In this document: piece after piece, positions 16,604 through 25,210 of the stretch
Numbering within the stretch: the first letter of the stretch is position 1
Layout: every line of letters begins with the position of its first letter
From: Arthrobacter sp. zg-Y769
GTDB lineage: Bacteria > Actinomycetota > Actinomycetes > Actinomycetales > Micrococcaceae
Assembly (NCBI RefSeq): GCF_020907405.1
Contig: NZ_JAJJOE010000012.1
Span: forward strand, 62,001-126,000
DNA: 64,000 nucleotides
Reading direction: 5' to 3'
The notes under the pieces: generated by a model
Databases searched by the model: none
The model's input: only the letters and a program-made list of their open reading frames with translations
What the model was told of the DNA's origin: nothing
Translations under genes and position numbers: made by a program

Positions 16604-17860
16604 TCAGCGGCGGCTGGCCCGCGGCGCTCCAATGCCCCGATCAATGTGGAACGGTCCGGACGCCGACGGGCGGACATCGAAGTCGAAAATGGACGTCGGG
16701 ATGTACACGGTGGAACACGAATTGGGGATGTCCACCACTCCGGACAGCCGGCCTTCGATCGGCGCGGCGCCAAGCAGCAGGTAAGCCTGTTCGGGGCTGT
16801 ACCCGAACTTCGTCAGGTAGTCGATCGCGTGCAGGCAGGCCCGCTGGTAGGACAGGTGCGAGTCAAGGTAGCGCTGCTCGCCGTCGAGCGTCACCGAGGT
16901 GCCCGAGAACGCGATCCACTCGCTGAACTGCGGATCCACGGTGCCCGGCATAAAGACCGCGTTCTCGGAGACACCGTAGGTCTCCATGCCGCCCTTAATA
17001 AGGTCCACCTTCAGATCGATGAACCCGCCCATTTCAATGGCGCCGCAGAAAGTGATTTCGCCGTCGCCCTGGGAGAAGTGCAGGTCACCCACCGAAAGGT
17101 TCGCGCCGTCCACAAACACCGGATAGAAAATCCGGCTCCCCTTGGACAGGTTCTTGATGTCCTGGTTGCCACCGTTCTCCCGCGGCGGCGCGGTACGGGC
17201 GGCTTCCGCGCCCACCCGCTCCCACTGGTCCCGGGGCAGGCCCCCGAGGATGGCGTGCTCGGCCTCCGGCGGCAGCGCCAGCGGCGGTACCCGCTGCGGG
17301 TCGGTGGCGATCAGGTCACCTTCCCGCCGGTTCCACGTGGCGAGCAGGTCCGGCGACGGCGCGGTCCCCATCAGTCCGGGATGGATCAGGCCCGTAAAGG
17401 AGACGCCGGGAACGTGCCGGGAGGTGGCGGTCTGGCCGGTGAAATCCCAGACGGCCTTGTAGGCGTCGGGGAACTGTTCGGTGAGGAAGCCGCCCCCGTT
17501 CTCCCGGGCGAAAATCCCGGTGTAACCCCAGCCCTGTCCCGCCAGCGGGCCGGAGTCCTCCTGCGGTATGGGGCCGACGTCGAGGATGTCCACCACGAGC
17601 AGGTCGCCGGGACGTGCGCCTTCCACGGCAAACGGGCCGCTGAGTTTATGCACGGTCAGCAGCGGGGCGTTCAGGATGTCCTCGGCGGAATCGTCGTTGA
17701 CTATGGCACCGTCAAACCACTCGCGGCAGTCCACCCGGAAGGCCTCACCGGGCTTGAGCACCGCAACCGGAGGTATTTCCGGATGCCACCGGTTGTGTCC
17801 CAGCTTTTCCTGGTCTTCGAACTTCCTGGCGGAATCAAGTGGAAAGACGGCCTTGGGCAT
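16604..17860 (-). CDS. fmdA: Formamidase / acetamidase
   Basis: A 418-residue FmdA/AmdA-family amidohydrolase that cleaves formamide to formate and ammonia. Family hallmarks include the start FPLDSARKFEDQEKLGHNRWHP, the segment DLLVVDILDVGP, the central DLHFSQGDGEITFCGAIEMGG, and the C-terminal YLLLGAAPIEGRLSGVVDIPN. Length agrees with characterised formamidases (about 400-410). AAGGAGAAGTC precedes the start. It follows fmdB by 32 bases in the same direction and is probably expressed from the fmdB promoter. Confidence 0.94.
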   Translation of the reverse strand: MPKAVFPLDSARKFEDQEKLGHNRWHPEIPPVAVLKPGEAFRVDCREWFDGAIVNDDSAEDILNAPLLTVHKLSGPFAVEGARPGDLLVVDILDVGPIPQEDSGPLAGQGWGYTGIFARENGGGFLTEQFPDAYKAVWDFTGQTATSRHVPGVSFTGLIHPGLMGTAPSPDLLATWNRREGDLIATDPQRVPPLALPPEAEHAILGGLPRDQWERVGAEAARTAPPRENGGNQDIKNLSKGSRIFYPVFVDGANLSVGDLHFSQGDGEITFCGAIEMGGFIDLKVDLIKGGMETYGVSENAVFMPGTVDPQFSEWIAFSGTSVTLDGEQRYLDSHLSYQRACLHAIDYLTKFGYSPEQAYLLLGAAPIEGRLSGVVDIPNSCSTVYIPTSIFDFDVRPSASGPFHIDRGIGAPRASRR

Positions 17861-17892
17861 GACTTCTCCTTGGGGGTGGGAACAGCCGGGGA

Positions 17893-18186
17893 CTAGTCGG
17901 GGCGGGGCAGCTTTCGGTGGAGCGGATTGGTGCTGATGTTGCCGGCCGGACGGGTGCCCGGCTGCGGGCCGGGGGAGTGGACCACGGCGGGCTCCGAGGC
18001 CGAGCGCTGCGTGGACTCGATCAACCGGTACGCGCTGGAGGAAGCGCGCGAGAGGTTGGGTGCGGTGAAGCGTCGCCGGGCGGGCGCCCCGCAGGCGGGG
18101 CAGGGAAGGGAAGCGGGTGCGGAGCCCATGGCGAACTGGACCTCGAAGTCGAGGCAGTCCGCACAGCGGTAGGCGTAGAGCGGCAT
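17893..18186 (-). CDS. fmdB: FmdB-family zinc-ribbon protein
   Basis: A 97-residue protein starting MPLYAYRCADC, with a zinc ribbon of two cysteine pairs, CADC at 8-11 and CPAC at 29-32. The rest is low-complexity and basic. FmdB was described as a putative regulator of formamidase expression in Methylophilus, and here it directly precedes fmdA. GAAAGG lies eight bases before the ATG, and a consensus promoter lies about 70 bases upstream. Confidence 0.92.
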   Translation of the reverse strand: MPLYAYRCADCLDFEVQFAMGSAPASLPCPACGAPARRRFTAPNLSRASSSAYRLIESTQRSASEPAVVHSPGPQPGTRPAGNISTNPLHRKLPRPD

Positions 18187-18257
18187 ATCGAAAGCCTTTC
18201 GATCACCGCGGGAGCGTTATGGACTGGAAATAGCGGTGCCGCTCCGGCTTGCCCGAC

Positions 18258-18286
18258 AGCCTAGGGACGGGGCCGGAGCGAGTCAA
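18258..18286 (-). promoter_or_regulatory. Promoter of the fmdB-fmdA operon
   Basis: Minus-strand -35 TTGACT (18281-18286), 17-base spacer, -10 TAGGCT (18258-18263). Predicted leader of about 65 bases before fmdB. Confidence 0.65.
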
Positions 18287-18394
18287 CGGTAGGTGCGCGA
18301 TAATGATATTCGGGCGGCTGCAATTGTTTCTGGCAACTATAAGAATAAAATTATAAAGGGATGTCAGTATCTGGACTTTCGCTATTTCCTCCGA

Positions 18395-18423
18395 TTGCAT
18401 CGGTGGATAAAGTGCCATACTTT
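18395..18423 (+). promoter_or_regulatory. Promoter in the AT-rich leader of the BCCT gene
   Basis: -35 TTGCAT (18395-18400), 17-base spacer, -10 TACTTT (18418-18423). It lies in a 290-base gene-free region (18290-18586) that is visibly more AT-rich than its surroundings. It implies a leader of about 155 bases. A small palindrome, CTAAAGTTTAG (18572-18582), lies just before the start codon. Confidence 0.5.
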
Positions 18424-18586
18424 CGCGGCGCGCAGGGCTACCGTGAAACCTGGTTCGAGCGTTTTCGTTCGATTGGTCCTGCCGCGGTATTGCTGCTATG
18501 TGGGCGCTTCTGCGATTGATCGAGAGGGCACCGTTGCAATCCACGATTTACTGGAATTGGCGCTTTATGCACTAAAGTTTAGCGTT

Positions 18587-20521
18587 ATGAATTCCGAGTC
18601 TTCACCTCCAGAGCACGTCTCAGGCAGTACCGACGGTTCAAGCGTGTCCGGGTCTCCGGTGCGCAGGGCTGCCGACCGCCCTGTCGAGCGTGTCAAAAAA
18701 GCGCTGCGTACTGCTGCTTCCGCCCCAGCGCTTAGCCTCCACCCCGGGCTGGTCCCGGGCATCAGCGTTGAGGACACCGGGGTCAGCTATCCGACCCGGC
18801 GCAGTGTGTTCATTTTTGCCATGGCCATCTCTCTCGCCGTTTTGGCGTGGGCGATTTTTGCGCCCAGCAACCTCAGTTCCGTGGGCACCGGCATGCAGGG
18901 CTGGGTGGTTGTGCATTTCGGCTGGCTGTTTAACGCCACCATGGTTGCAGCCGCGATCTTCATGCTGGTGGTCGGCTTCGGGCCGACCGGCAAGATCCGG
19001 CTAGGGGCCGACGACAGCACGCCGGAGTACTCCACGACGTCCTGGATCTCCATGCTGTTCGCAGCTGGTCTGGGCATCGCGCTGATCTTCTACGGTCCGA
19101 TGGAACCGCTCAGCCATTTCCTCTCCCCGCCGCCCTCGACTGACGCCGAGGCCGGCACCTCCGCCGCCATCCTGCCGGCCATGTCGACCACCTTCCTGCA
19201 CCAGGCCAGTCTCGCCTGGATCATCTACGCCCTGGTGGGCGGCGCCCTGGCCTACGCCTCGTTCCGGCGCGGCCGGCTGCCGCTGATTTCGTCGCTGTTC
19301 GAACCGGTCTTCCCTGACGGCAACAACCGGGTGCTGGGAAAGATCATCGACGTGTCCGCGGTGCTGGTGACACTGTTCGGCACCGCGACCTCGCTGGGCA
19401 TCGGAGCGCTCCAGATCCGCACCGGAGTCTCGATCATCACGGGCCGGGAGCTGGGCAACGGCTTCGTCGTCGTCGCCATCAGCCTCCTGACGGTTGTCTT
19501 CACCATCTCCGCGGTCGCCGGCATCAAGAAGGGCATCCGGCTGCTCTCCAACCTCAACATGACCCTGGTCATTCTGCTGACGCTCTTTGTCCTGCTGACC
19601 GGGCCGACGTTCTTCCTGCTCGATCTGCTGCCGGCCTCGCTCATCGCGTTTGTCGGCAACATGCCGGACATGCTGACCGTCTTCGCCGGCCAGGGCGCGG
19701 AGCAGGAAGCCTTCCTGACCGGCTGGACCACCCTGTACTGGGCCTGGTGGATCTCCTGGTCGCCGTTCGTGGGAATGTTCATCGCCAAAATCTCCAAGGG
19801 CCGCACCCTGCGCCAGTTCGTCACCGTCGTCGTCTTCGTTCCCCTGACCATCTCCGTCTGCTGGTACACGGTCTTCGGCGGAACCGCCATCTGGATGAAC
19901 CAGAACGGGCTGGACCTGACCATGAAGGGCTCCGGAGAGAACGTCATGTTCGATCTGCTGGCCAACCTGCCGTTCAGCTCCGTGACACCTATCGTGTGCA
20001 TGCTCGCGATTCTGGTCTTCTTCGTCACCGCCGCGGACTCGGCCGCCAACGTCATGGGCTCGATGTCCCAGTCGGGCCGGCCCGTGCCCTCGAAATCGGT
20101 GACCATCATCTGGTCGGCGGCACTCGGGCTGATCGCCATGTTCCTGCTGCTGGCCGGGGGCCAGAACGCCCTTTCGGGACTCCAGGCCATCATGGTGACC
20201 TGCGCCCTGCCGTTCACCATCATCCTCGTCGGCGTGATGGTGTCCTGGGCCAAGGACCTGCGCAACGACCCACTGATGATCCGGCGCCGGTATGCGCTGG
20301 AGGCCATCAGCGGCGGCGTGCGCCGCGGCATCGACGAGCACGGAGACGACTTCGTCTTCGGCACCGCGCACGTGCCGGAGGCTGAAGGCGCCGGTGCCGA
20401 CTTTGAGAGCGACGACCCCGCCCTCACCGAGTGGTACACGGACAGCGTGCAGGACCCGGACGTCTTGGAAGGCCCGGAGGAGGAGCATTCGGGCAAGGTG
20501 AAAGCCGGCTCCGTCGACTAG
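18587..20521 (+). CDS. BCCT-family betaine/carnitine/choline transporter
   Basis: A 644-residue secondary transporter with a hydrophilic N-terminus of about 80 residues, 12 membrane helices, and an acidic C-terminal tail of about 70 residues. The BCCT signature is clear: TTLYWAWWISWSPFVGMF near residue 385, followed by IAKISKGRT. Such carriers import glycine betaine, choline or proline-like osmolytes with sodium or protons, and both tails often sense osmotic stress. I choose ATG 18587; the open frame continues 98 codons upstream through AT-rich, non-conserved sequence that looks like leader. There is no clear Shine-Dalgarno sequence. Confidence 0.92.
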   Translation: MNSESSPPEHVSGSTDGSSVSGSPVRRAADRPVERVKKALRTAASAPALSLHPGLVPGISVEDTGVSYPTRRSVFIFAMAISLAVLAWAIFAPSNLSSVGTGMQGWVVVHFGWLFNATMVAAAIFMLVVGFGPTGKIRLGADDSTPEYSTTSWISMLFAAGLGIALIFYGPMEPLSHFLSPPPSTDAEAGTSAAILPAMSTTFLHQASLAWIIYALVGGALAYASFRRGRLPLISSLFEPVFPDGNNRVLGKIIDVSAVLVTLFGTATSLGIGALQIRTGVSIITGRELGNGFVVVAISLLTVVFTISAVAGIKKGIRLLSNLNMTLVILLTLFVLLTGPTFFLLDLLPASLIAFVGNMPDMLTVFAGQGAEQEAFLTGWTTLYWAWWISWSPFVGMFIAKISKGRTLRQFVTVVVFVPLTISVCWYTVFGGTAIWMNQNGLDLTMKGSGENVMFDLLANLPFSSVTPIVCMLAILVFFVTAADSAANVMGSMSQSGRPVPSKSVTIIWSAALGLIAMFLLLAGGQNALSGLQAIMVTCALPFTIILVGVMVSWAKDLRNDPLMIRRRYALEAISGGVRRGIDEHGDDFVFGTAHVPEAEGAGADFESDDPALTEWYTDSVQDPDVLEGPEEEHSGKVKAGSVD

Positions 20522-20540
20522 CGCTCTTGCCGAACTGAAA

Positions 20541-20574
20541 GCGGAAGCGGGAACCACAGGGTTCCCGCTTCCGC
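20541..20574 (+). terminator. Hairpin after the BCCT gene
   Basis: Perfect 15-bp stem (GCGGAAGCGGGAACC and its complement) with a 4-base loop, 19 bases after the stop codon. There is no T-run. Confidence 0.7.
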
Positions 20575-20601
20575 AGCCGTCTACCCTGCAGGTTTCCTGC
20601 C

Positions 20602-20703
20602 TACCTGGACCAGAGCGATGAAGAGTGGTCGCGAACGGCGTTGATCCGTGACCCGCAGGGCGCGGAATTCACCGCCAGCCAGTTCACGCCGCCGTCGGGC
20701 TGA
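20602..20703 (+). pseudogene. Decayed C-terminus of a VOC (glyoxalase/bleomycin-resistance) protein
   Basis: Frame +1 from 20602 reads YLDQSDEEWSRTALIRD, continues PQGAEFTASQFTPPSG, and stops at 20701-20703. The DPQGAxF segment plus a Gln-containing last strand is the typical end of two-domain VOC proteins. No upstream part, start codon or ribosome site exists, because the frame is cut off by the hairpin after the transporter gene. I read it as a gene remnant left by deletion. The family call rests on about 30 residues. Confidence 0.5.
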
Positions 20704-20722
20704 GCTGGCTTCGTTCGAGGCT

Positions 20723-21751
20723 TTATTTCCCCACAAGCTCCGGATGATGCAGCTTGGCCACCTGCGGGTGCGCCCGCAGCCAGCCCTTCAGGACGTTCGC
20801 GCCGTAGGAGGCCAGCATGGGGTTGTCCGGATCGTCGGAGATGCCGCGTGACTGCGCGGCCAGCTCGGCCGGAAGCTGCACCGGATCGATCACCGAATCG
20901 AGCCGCGGTGACCAGAAGAACGGAATGGCATAGCGGTCCACGCCCGGGGCCGGTGCCAGGACACGGTGGATGGTGGCGGAGAGGTAGCCCTGGGTGGCCA
21001 CCTCAAGCATTTCGCCCAGGTTCACCACCAGTGCACCGGGGATGGGTTCCACCGGAAGCCAGGTGTCGGACTCGTGCGGCTTCACTTCCAGGCCGCCCAC
21101 CGAATCCTGCAGCAGCAGGGTGATGAAGCCATAGTCGGCATGTGCCCCGACGCCCTGAGTGCCGGCTTCCTTGACGACGCCGCCCACATAGTGGATGAGC
21201 TTGGCCATCCAGGCCGGGGTGTCCTCGAAGGGTTCCGTGAAGTGGTCCTCGGGCAGTTCCAGGGACACCGCGATGGCGCTGAGCAGTTCCGCGCCGACCC
21301 AGCTCATGGCCTCGGCCCAGTCCATGGCGGTGGAACGCAGCTCGGGCAATACGTCGTCCGGGAACTGGTTGGGGCCCTGGACCAGCCAGTAGGGCTGGTC
21401 TGCCGGGTACTCTGCCACGGGCGCGCGTTCGGGGCCGAAGTCCACCTGTTCGCGGGCGTCGGGGCGGCCCTTGGTGATTTCGGTGCCGAGCCGGGTGTAG
21501 CCGCGGAAGTGCGGGGAATTCCGGTTATCCAGGGCCAGCCGGTCCTCGAGCGGCAGGTCGAAGAACCGCTTGGTGACGTCGAACAGTTCGTCCACCCGTG
21601 CCTGGGCGGCGCCGTAGCCAACCAGCTGGAAGAAGCCGATCCGGTGCGTGGCATCGCGCAGCTGATCGATGAAGCCGGAGTTGAAGGAGCCGTCGGCATT
21701 GCGTGCCGTGCTCAGGTCCAGGACGGGAATTGACGCGGGAATAGCACTCAT
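20723..21751 (-). CDS. Isopenicillin N synthase-like 2-oxoglutarate/Fe(II) dioxygenase
   Basis: A 342-residue enzyme with the DIOX_N and 2OG-FeII_Oxy modules. The iron ligands are His204 and Asp206 (GAHADYG) and His262 (ATIHRV). Arg273, the expected 2-oxoglutarate anchor, is followed by Tyr-Ala, so the common RxS serine is Ala275. The N-terminal GFFQLVGYG and the later RFFDLPLEDR are characteristic. The product could be a hydroxylated or desaturated small molecule; the neighbours give no clue. The start codon lies six bases after TAGCTT, so the mRNA is probably leaderless. Confidence 0.9.
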   Translation of the reverse strand: MSAIPASIPVLDLSTARNADGSFNSGFIDQLRDATHRIGFFQLVGYGAAQARVDELFDVTKRFFDLPLEDRLALDNRNSPHFRGYTRLGTEITKGRPDAREQVDFGPERAPVAEYPADQPYWLVQGPNQFPDDVLPELRSTAMDWAEAMSWVGAELLSAIAVSLELPEDHFTEPFEDTPAWMAKLIHYVGGVVKEAGTQGVGAHADYGFITLLLQDSVGGLEVKPHESDTWLPVEPIPGALVVNLGEMLEVATQGYLSATIHRVLAPAPGVDRYAIPFFWSPRLDSVIDPVQLPAELAAQSRGISDDPDNPMLASYGANVLKGWLRAHPQVAKLHHPELVGK

Positions 21752-21757
21752 ATCGGC

Positions 21758-21763
21758 AAGCTA
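21758..21763 (-). promoter_or_regulatory. Leaderless -10 element of the dioxygenase gene
   Basis: TAGCTT on the minus strand, exactly six bases before ATG 21751. Confidence 0.5.
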
Positions 21764-21911
21764 TCACCGCGTCTGTCAAGTCGAAACCAAATGTTACGAA
21801 GTGCTATGAATCACGTCGCGGTGTTTCATTCGGGTAGGCGCAGAAGCCGGAATTGGGTGTTCAGCCATGGATGGGATGCAATGGAAACAGACCAAATCGA
21901 AAGGGAGCTCC

Positions 21912-22436
21912 GTGGAGAACGACGCTTTGCGCGACAATACGAACGAGAACTTGTACGACATTCCCCTGACCATGCTCGACGGCACCGAAACCACCTTCGG
22001 AGAGCTGTTCCGCGGCAAGGCCGTGCTGGTGGTGAACGTTGCCTCGCGCTGCGGTTTTACCTCCCAGTACGAGGGACTGCAGGCCCTCTACGAAACCTAC
22101 GAGCGACGGAACTTCACCATCCTCGGCGTGCCCAGCAACTCCTTCGCCGGCCAGGAGCCGGGCACCAATGAAGAGATTGCCGAGTTCTGCTCCCGGAACT
22201 TCGGCGTCACCTTCCCGCTGACCGCCAAGACCGATGTCAACGGCCCGAACCGGCACCCGCTCTACGCCGCCCTGACCCGGTTCCATGACGGAGAGCTGGG
22301 CGATGACATCGGCTGGAACTTCGAGAAGTTCCTGATCACCGACAGTGGAGAAATTGTGGGCCGTTTCGCGTCCGCCGTCGCTCCCGGGGCGCCGGAAATC
22401 CAGGAATCCGTCGAAGCGGTACTGCGCCTGGAGTAG
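21912..22436 (+). CDS. Glutathione peroxidase-family thiol peroxidase
   Basis: A 174-residue peroxidase. The peroxidatic cysteine lies in VNVASRCGFTSQYEGLQ, and the catalytic Gln and Trp occur in PSNSFAGQEPG and WNFEKFL. A cysteine, not selenocysteine, is encoded; actinobacterial members normally use thioredoxin or mycothiol systems. GTG 21912 is preferred because GGGAG lies just upstream; ATG 21867 in the same frame would add 15 unconserved residues. It reduces hydrogen peroxide and lipid hydroperoxides in the cytoplasm. Confidence 0.9.
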   Translation: MENDALRDNTNENLYDIPLTMLDGTETTFGELFRGKAVLVVNVASRCGFTSQYEGLQALYETYERRNFTILGVPSNSFAGQEPGTNEEIAEFCSRNFGVTFPLTAKTDVNGPNRHPLYAALTRFHDGELGDDIGWNFEKFLITDSGEIVGRFASAVAPGAPEIQESVEAVLRLE

Positions 22437-22459
22437 GTCCGGAGGCCGCCGGGGGAGGA

Positions 22460-23359
22460 CTAGACGACGACGGCGTCGTCTTCCGCTTCCCCGGCAGCCA
22501 TGGCCACCCAGCGCTCGAAGTAGGCAGCGCCGGCGTCGTCGTGGATCAGGGACCCGGCCGTCAGCACGGGATACGGCACGGACGGGACACCGTCGGCCGG
22601 CCGCACGTCCACATGCGCGACGTCGTACCCCAGCGCGTGCAGCTCGTCCGCCATGGCGTAATCGGTGCGGGAGTCGCCGACTGTCCGCCAGAGGTGCGGA
22701 ACCGGCGTGCCGTCCGCTTCGAGCAGGGACAGTGCGCGGCGGGCGCCCAGGTCCTTGCCCACTCCCATGGCTTCAATGTCGGTGGAGATGATGGTGGGAT
22801 CAATGCGGAAGGCGACGGCACCGCGGGCGTCCGGAATGGCGTGCTCCAAACGGCGGCCGCCCATTCCGGCCAGGGACATCTGCTCCAGCGCATCGGCGTC
22901 GAACCGGCGCTGGTCGGTGAGGTAGTCGGAGTTGTCCACCTGCACGTGCTGCTCCACGGAGACCATGGCCAGCTTGGTTTCGTCGAAGAACATGGTCTCG
23001 GAGTACTTGGCGGCCACCAGGTCGCGGATGGCCTCGGCATAGTCTCCGGGGACCTTCAATTCCGGGTCCACCTGGGACTGCTCCGGTCCGGTCCCGTCGA
23101 AGGAGAACCAGACGGCACCCTTTTCACACACGGCATGCAGCCGCACTCCTTCCGGCAGCCCGGCGGCCATCATCGGCTGCATGACCTGCTCGCGGATGAA
23201 GGCATCGGAGCGGCCCGTGTTGAAAATGACCGGCCAGCCAGCGGTTGCCAAGGCAACCAGGTCCCGGATGATGGAGGGGCGGACGCTCCGGGAGACGGGG
23301 CTGGCCACGGGGCCGTCGACGTCGAGCAGGAGGCCGATTCGGGGAGCAGAGGTATTCAC
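22460..23359 (-). CDS. HAD-superfamily hydrolase
   Basis: A 299-residue HAD protein. Motif I is LLLDVDGPVASP, motif II is the Thr in VIFNTGRSD, and motif IV is GDSRTDYAMADEL. The large cap between motifs II and III is of the Cof/C2 type, as in sugar phosphatases. The substrate is unknown. GTG 23359 lies six bases after GATACT and fits a leaderless start; ATG 23395 would add 12 residues and has no ribosome site. The gene converges on the peroxidase gene. Confidence 0.83.
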   Translation of the reverse strand: MNTSAPRIGLLLDVDGPVASPVSRSVRPSIIRDLVALATAGWPVIFNTGRSDAFIREQVMQPMMAAGLPEGVRLHAVCEKGAVWFSFDGTGPEQSQVDPELKVPGDYAEAIRDLVAAKYSETMFFDETKLAMVSVEQHVQVDNSDYLTDQRRFDADALEQMSLAGMGGRRLEHAIPDARGAVAFRIDPTIISTDIEAMGVGKDLGARRALSLLEADGTPVPHLWRTVGDSRTDYAMADELHALGYDVAHVDVRPADGVPSVPYPVLTAGSLIHDDAGAAYFERWVAMAAGEAEDDAVVV

Positions 23360-23487
23360 CTCCCCAGTATCCCGTGTCTGTTGCCCGGACCGCATTTTCG
23401 GGGAATCGAAGCCGGTGGAGTGTCCAATCAGGTGTTTTGCGGGCGGCGCGCCCGAGCGTCGCTGTTTCTTTGGATGCGGATGTTCTC

Positions 23488-23493
23488 TACTCT
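23488..23493 (+). promoter_or_regulatory. Leaderless -10 element of the VapB-like gene
   Basis: TACTCT, exactly six bases before GTG 23500. Confidence 0.5.
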
Positions 23494-23499
23494 GTACTA

Positions 23500-23799
23500 G
23501 TGATCTTCAAAGCTGTTGGCGATGTGCGCCCCTACCCCGACCATGGATATGTAACACCTAAGGACTGGGCAGCGGTACCTCCCCGGCAGGTTCGCCTGGA
23601 TGATCTGGTGACCACGAAGGCCACGCTGGACCTCGGCGCGCTGCTGGCCGAGGATTCCACCTTTTTCGGAGACCTGTTCCCGCACGTCGTCCAATGGAAG
23701 GGCACCATGTACCTTGAAGACGGACTGCACCGGGCCGTAAGGACGGCACTGCACCAGCGGACCATACTGCACGCACGCGTGCTGGTCCTCGATGACTAA
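23500..23799 (+). CDS. VapB-type antitoxin-like actinobacterial protein
   Basis: A 99-residue protein beginning VIFKAVGDVRPYPDHGY. It contains PPRQVRLDDLVTTKATLDL and the strongly conserved STFFGDLFPHVVQW and LEDGLHRAVRTAL. Proteins of this kind are widespread in Micrococcaceae and often labelled VapB-family antitoxin, but no PIN-domain VapC gene is near. The role is therefore uncertain. It starts with a leaderless GTG and overlaps the LytR_C gene by eight bases, so the two are co-translated. Confidence 0.75.
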   Translation: MIFKAVGDVRPYPDHGYVTPKDWAAVPPRQVRLDDLVTTKATLDLGALLAEDSTFFGDLFPHVVQWKGTMYLEDGLHRAVRTALHQRTILHARVLVLDD

Positions 23800-24469
23800 G
23801 GAGCCCCCCGAGGGGCGGCACCGCGGCAATCCCGCGAAGAACGATCCGAGGGAATGGCACGGGCACCGGATTATCACCGGCGGTGATCTCGGCGCGGTGT
23901 TCGCACCCACCGACGAGCCGGAGCTGGTCCGGCGCGCGAAACGGCGCCGGCGGCTGCATAATTCGGTGGTCGGGTTTCTGGCTCTGTTCCTGGTCCTGGC
24001 GGCGATCCTGGCGCAGGGACTGATTTCGGGGTGGGTGCGGTTGCCAAGCGCAGCACCCAGTACCTCTGCGGGTCCGGTGGACAAATGTCCGGCCGGGCCT
24101 TTTCCGTATCTGGACCCCGGTACCGTGACGGTGAATGTGTACAACGCGACGGCGTCGCCGGGCCTGGGTGCCACCGTCGGCAACGCCCTGAACGAGCGCG
24201 GCTTCCGGGTGGACCGGGTGGGCAACAGCAGCGTGAACCGCTCCGGCATGACGGCGCTGGTGCTTTCCGGGGCCTCCGGCTTCGCCGCTGCCTACACTTT
24301 GCAGCAGCACATTCCCGGCACGGACTACGTCCTGGATGAGCGGACGGACGCCTCCGTTGACGTGGTGATCGGCTCCGGATTCCAGGAACTGCTTCCAGCG
24401 GAGCAGGCAGTGGCCGCCGGCCCGGGTGCACTGAGCTGCCCGGGAACTTCGACGCCGGACGGACAATAA
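23792..24469 (+). CDS. Membrane-anchored LytR C-terminal domain protein
   Basis: A 225-residue protein with a basic cytoplasmic N-terminus, one membrane helix (about 53-77, following RRAKRRRRLHN), and an extracellular LytR_C domain (about 110-200: VTVNVYNATASPGLGATVGNAL ...). LytR_C occurs at the end of LytR-CpsA-Psr wall-polymer ligases and alone in actinobacteria such as VirR of Mycobacterium tuberculosis. It lacks the LCP catalytic domain, so a partner or envelope-stability role is likely. It overlaps the upstream gene by eight bases. Confidence 0.86.
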   Translation: MTKEPPEGRHRGNPAKNDPREWHGHRIITGGDLGAVFAPTDEPELVRRAKRRRRLHNSVVGFLALFLVLAAILAQGLISGWVRLPSAAPSTSAGPVDKCPAGPFPYLDPGTVTVNVYNATASPGLGATVGNALNERGFRVDRVGNSSVNRSGMTALVLSGASGFAAAYTLQQHIPGTDYVLDERTDASVDVVIGSGFQELLPAEQAVAAGPGALSCPGTSTPDGQ

Positions 24470-24474
24470 CCGGG

Positions 24475-25203
24475 GTGGACCTGCCGCACATCGAAACGCG
24501 CGGGCCCCGGCAGACGCCCGGATCTGTCCGGCTGGCAGCGCGGCAGCTGGATTTAGTGGACCTCAGCGCAGCGGACAGCCTGGGAACGGCGGTCCTGGCA
24601 CGGGCGCAGGGGCTCCACCGCGAGGAGGACCGTCGTCGTTTCCTGGCCGGCAGGCTGGCGGCCCGGTCCCTGGTGGCCGCACACCTGGAGGTGCCGGAGG
24701 TGGACGTTACCGCAGTTGCGCACTGTCCGGACTGCGCCCGCGGCAATGACGGAAGCCATGGTGAGCCGCGCTATTTCCTTGCCGGCCAGCTCATCCCGCT
24801 GCGGGTCAGTTTCAGCCGTTGCGGGAACTGGCTCGCGGCAGCGCTCGCCGAGACGCGTGTGGGCGTGGACCTGGAGGATGCCGCCGCGCAGGCTTTCTCC
24901 GACTCGGCTGTTGAGGACGTGATGGCCACGGGCCCGGAAAAGGCGGCCGTTGCCTCCGTCGCGGTTCCTGATCGCCCCCGGCTGAGGGCGCAGCTGTGGG
25001 TTCGCAAGGAAGCACTGCTGAAGGCTTCCGGGCGGGGGCTGCGGGTTGATCCCCGCAGCGTGGAAACGCATTACAGTAGCGAGCTGCCGGAAACGGATGC
25101 CGGGGTCACCGGGCTGTGCGCGTACGACGTCGGGCCGGAGCAGTTGGGATTGCCAGCCGCCTTTGTGCTCTCCTATGCCGTGGATGCACGCGAGGTTCAG
25201 TAA
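24475..25203 (+). CDS. 4'-phosphopantetheinyl transferase (Sfp-like)
   Basis: A 242-residue transferase that moves phosphopantetheine from CoA to carrier-protein serines. Both signature motifs are present: VGVDLE near residue 124 for Mg2+ and CoA, and WVRKEALLKASGRGL near 175 (WxxKEAxxKxxGxG). N-terminal RRRFLAGRLAARSLVA matches the Sfp family. It begins with GTG five bases after the LytR_C stop, but its functional partner is probably the carrier domain of the synthetase 1.6 kb downstream, the only NRPS-type protein visible here. Confidence 0.9.
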   Translation: MDLPHIETRGPRQTPGSVRLAARQLDLVDLSAADSLGTAVLARAQGLHREEDRRRFLAGRLAARSLVAAHLEVPEVDVTAVAHCPDCARGNDGSHGEPRYFLAGQLIPLRVSFSRCGNWLAAALAETRVGVDLEDAAAQAFSDSAVEDVMATGPEKAAVASVAVPDRPRLRAQLWVRKEALLKASGRGLRVDPRSVETHYSSELPETDAGVTGLCAYDVGPEQLGLPAAFVLSYAVDAREVQ

Positions 25204-25210
25204 CGCCGCT

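Noticed and set aside
15593-17896. A 767-residue plus-strand frame
   Set aside because: It is antisense to the clear flavoenzyme and formamidase genes; the product has no motif.
18293-18586. 98-codon N-terminal extension of the BCCT protein
   Set aside because: The sequence is AT-rich, unlike the rest of the gene, has no ribosome site, and matches no known transporter N-terminus; it contains a good promoter instead.
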